From JBKPRX01 sp046734795 (lineage in GTDB: Bacteria > Actinomycetota > Thermoleophilia > Gaiellales > Gaiellaceae), in assembly GCA_046734795.1 (NCBI GenBank), contig JBKPRX010000024.1, positions 1-7,034 of the forward strand: a stretch of DNA of 7,034 bases, given 5' to 3'. The translations under genes and the position numbers were made by a program. Under the pieces are notes generated by a model that saw only the letters and a program-made list of their open reading frames with translations, did no database searches and was not told the origin of the DNA. Position 1 is the first letter of the stretch; every line of letters starts with the position of its first letter. This document shows, piece after piece, positions 5,913-7,034 of this stretch.

Positions 5913-6514
5913 CGCATGGTGCCGCCACTGCTTGCTTGGCGAGGCGCGATTGCGATTCCGGCGTTCCAGCCTGGAGCTCTTCCGCCGCGGGGAGGCGAGA
6001 TCGACTCGACGTCGAGCCCGCAACTGGCGAGGAGCCATGAGACGGTCGAGTTTGAGTTCCACATCTCTCCCGTATTCAGCTCGTCGCGCCCCCAGACGGG
6101 CGTGGGAACCTGCGGGGCGAGTTCGAGCAACCGCTGCGCGTACTTGGGCTCGTCGGTCAGTCGGAGTGGACTCTCGACGGCCTCGGCAATGTCCGGAATG
6201 ATCCCGTCGCGCCAGCTGCGGATCTCGTAGCGGAAGAGGCGGAACCGGCCCAACGCTCGTGCTCCGACGGCGCCCTCGGCGACCACACCGCGGCGGGAGC
6301 CTTCGCCCCACGCAGGCGCCTGCTCGATCACGAACCGCCCCTCCGGCACGTACACCTGGAGCGCCGAGTGGTAGAGGTCGCAGCGGTCACGGTGCTCGAA
6401 CCGCGCAGCGAACCATTCGAAGACCTTTCCGTTCAGGCGGACGGAGTGTCCGCCGGCGCCGAGCGGGAGCCAGTAGAGATCGATGGCGGCAGGGTCGGTG
6501 GTATTCAGCGGCAT
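5909..6514 (-). CDS. conserved hypothetical protein (actinobacterial type)
   Basis: A 201-aa soluble protein of a type I recall as a widespread actinobacterial hypothetical, without a named function. Conserved-looking blocks: LYWLPLGAGGHSVRLNG (11-27), CDLYHSALQVYVPEGRFV (45-62), RGVVAEGAVGARALGRFRLFRYEIR, PTPVWGRD, and TGEMWNSNSTVSWLLASCGL, then PPRGGRAPGWNAGIA near the end. The order GGHS, YHSA, then a helix starting WNSNS loosely recalls permuted NlpC/P60-like folds, but no cysteine occupies the usual nucleophile place, so any enzyme role is speculative. I start at ATG 6514 because AGGAG lies 9 nt upstream; an ATG at 6550 would add twelve Arg-rich residues. It stands alone and converges on the DUF998 side with a TAA inside GTTAAC. 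No signal peptide or membrane helix. Confidence 0.88.
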   Translation of the reverse strand: MPLNTTDPAAIDLYWLPLGAGGHSVRLNGKVFEWFAARFEHRDRCDLYHSALQVYVPEGRFVIEQAPAWGEGSRRGVVAEGAVGARALGRFRLFRYEIRSWRDGIIPDIAEAVESPLRLTDEPKYAQRLLELAPQVPTPVWGRDELNTGEMWNSNSTVSWLLASCGLDVESISPPRGGRAPGWNAGIAIAPRQASSGGTMR

Positions 6515-6523
6515 CGGGTAGGT

Positions 6524-6543
6524 CTCCTGACGCCAGTGGCGTC
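6524..6543 (-). promoter_or_regulatory. Shine-Dalgarno with abutting perfect hairpin
   Basis: On the minus strand AGGAG (revcomp of 6524-6528) lies 9 nt before ATG 6514. Directly upstream is the inverted repeat GACGCC-ACT-GGCGTC (6543-6529), six perfect pairs with a 3-nt loop. In RNA this hairpin would end at the first base of the ribosome binding site; in DNA it could be a small operator. Confidence 0.55.
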
Positions 6544-6850
6544 TCCGCAAACAGTTGCCGAACTCTCGCTCGTGACCGCGACGGCGCTCGGGTCAGCGCA
6601 GGGTGTGGTGGCCACCCTCGACAAATATGCGCTTACAGCGTTGCGCAGAGATACCGCCGGAGCGCTTTTACGCCGGCGTCGTTTACTAACCCAGACGAGC
6701 GAGTAGGGGCACAAGCCCCGCCCGCTTGTGCGGAAAGAACGTGGAAACGACGCGCTGCAAACCATGACCATCGTTAGCGGTTGGCAGGGTGTGCGATTCG
6801 CTCTGTTGCAACGAACGGCAACCCAGGGCGTCACGTGGCGAACCGCTGGT
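6544..6850. other. intergenic region, AT-richer, no convincing gene
   Basis: More than 300 bases with somewhat lower GC than the flanks. A plus-strand frame stays open to a TAG at 6704-6706 (ending ALLRRRRLLTQTSE) but it runs in from the antisense of the 201-aa gene and has no start of its own. Minus-strand frames here read Ser/Arg-rich and unlike protein. The hairpin at 6709-6731 and a CGCCGG/CCGGCG inverted repeat near 6656-6679 are the only structures I see. Confidence 0.5.
6709..6731. repeat. perfect 8-bp inverted repeat (hairpin)
   Basis: GCACAAGC (6709-6716) and GCTTGTGC (6724-6731) pair perfectly around a CCCGCCC loop. No T-run follows on either strand, so it is not a classical intrinsic terminator. 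It may be a protein site or stem-loop linked to the nearby tRNA-like element. Confidence 0.6.
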
Positions 6851-6852
6851 CA

Positions 6853-6897
6853 CGGTCGACAAGCTGGGGGTCACTGGTTCGAGCCCAGTACCTCCCA
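6853..6897 (+). other. tRNA 3'-half-like element, possible attachment-site remnant
   Basis: The T-arm is clear: stem ACTGG and CCAGT around the loop TTCGAGC (fits TTCRANY), followed by ACCTCCC and A like an acceptor 3' strand with discriminator base. No complementary GGGAGGT acceptor 5' strand, D-arm or pairing anticodon arm occurs in the 80 bases upstream, so this is not a complete tRNA gene. Such 3' halves are typical of integration sites of mobile elements. On the minus strand the element reads GGTGLEPVTP, a peptide familiar from spurious actinobacterial gene calls over tRNA-type sequences. No integrase is in the window. Confidence 0.45.
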
Positions 6898-7034
6898 TCT
6901 ACCCTAGAGTGGCCGTCCGAGGCCTTTCCATCAATTCCTGAGGTGCGAGGGCGCCTCGTATCACGTCGATGTCACCAGCTGGGATTGCTCGCGACTCGCT
7001 CCTTGGCGGTCTGCCCATAAGCGTGTGGATGAGT

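Noticed and set aside
6824..6897. Complete tRNA gene
   Set aside because: Only T-arm and acceptor 3' strand are present; no matching GGGAGGT strand, D-arm or anticodon stem.
6686..6898. 70-aa minus-strand ORF beginning with GGTGLEPVTP
   Set aside because: It is a translation of the tRNA-like T-arm and acceptor sequence, a known kind of spurious gene call.
6940..6957. Hairpin GAGGTGC/GCGCCTC as a terminator
   Set aside because: It contains a wobble pair, has no T-run after it and no gene ends nearby.

Overview
The window is high-GC DNA with strong G/C preference at third codon positions, tightly overlapping genes, a TANNNT-type -10 box at leaderless distance from two start codons, and families (DUF899, DUF998, PF04909-type amidohydrolase) that are common in Actinomycetota. 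I infer an actinobacterium, possibly a soil Thermoleophilia-type (Gaiellales/Solirubrobacterales) genome; this is a judgement from style, not a proven placement.

Region 1 (1-3100, minus strand) is one compact operon read leftwards: PF04909-type amidohydrolase/decarboxylase, small Rieske [2Fe-2S] protein, catalytically complete SDR dehydrogenase, degenerate SDR-like protein that keeps the fold but lacks the catalytic Tyr and Lys, and an MBL-fold hydrolase cut by the window edge. The first four genes overlap at each junction (17, 4 and 1 nt) and the last gap is 2 nt, so they are almost certainly co-transcribed and translationally coupled. The set looks like a small catabolic pathway (C-C or C-N cleavage or decarboxylation, redox, hydrolysis), but the substrate cannot be read from the sequence.

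Region 2 (3101-3397): an 18-bp gap separates the amidohydrolase start from a divergent 92-aa cysteine-rich zinc-ribbon-like gene. The gap carries a -10 box readable in both directions, each 6-7 nt from its start codon, with no Shine-Dalgarno sequence on either side.

Region 3 (3394-4299) is decayed DNA: the C-terminal end of an aldehyde dehydrogenase broken by two opposite frameshifts, an orphan plus-strand coding fragment without a start, and a doubtful small minus-strand ORF.

Region 4 (4300-5756, plus strand) holds two intact genes: a DUF899 thioredoxin-like protein with a good Shine-Dalgarno sequence, and a six-helix DUF998 membrane protein. Beyond it lies a possible eroded C-terminal coding remnant that meets, stop codon on stop codon, a convergent 201-aa conserved hypothetical gene (5909-6514, minus), whose ribosome binding site abuts a perfect small hairpin.

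Region 5 (6515-7034) has no convincing gene. It holds a perfect 8-bp hairpin and a tRNA 3'-half-like element (T-arm plus acceptor strand) with no 5' half, the kind of sequence left at integration sites.
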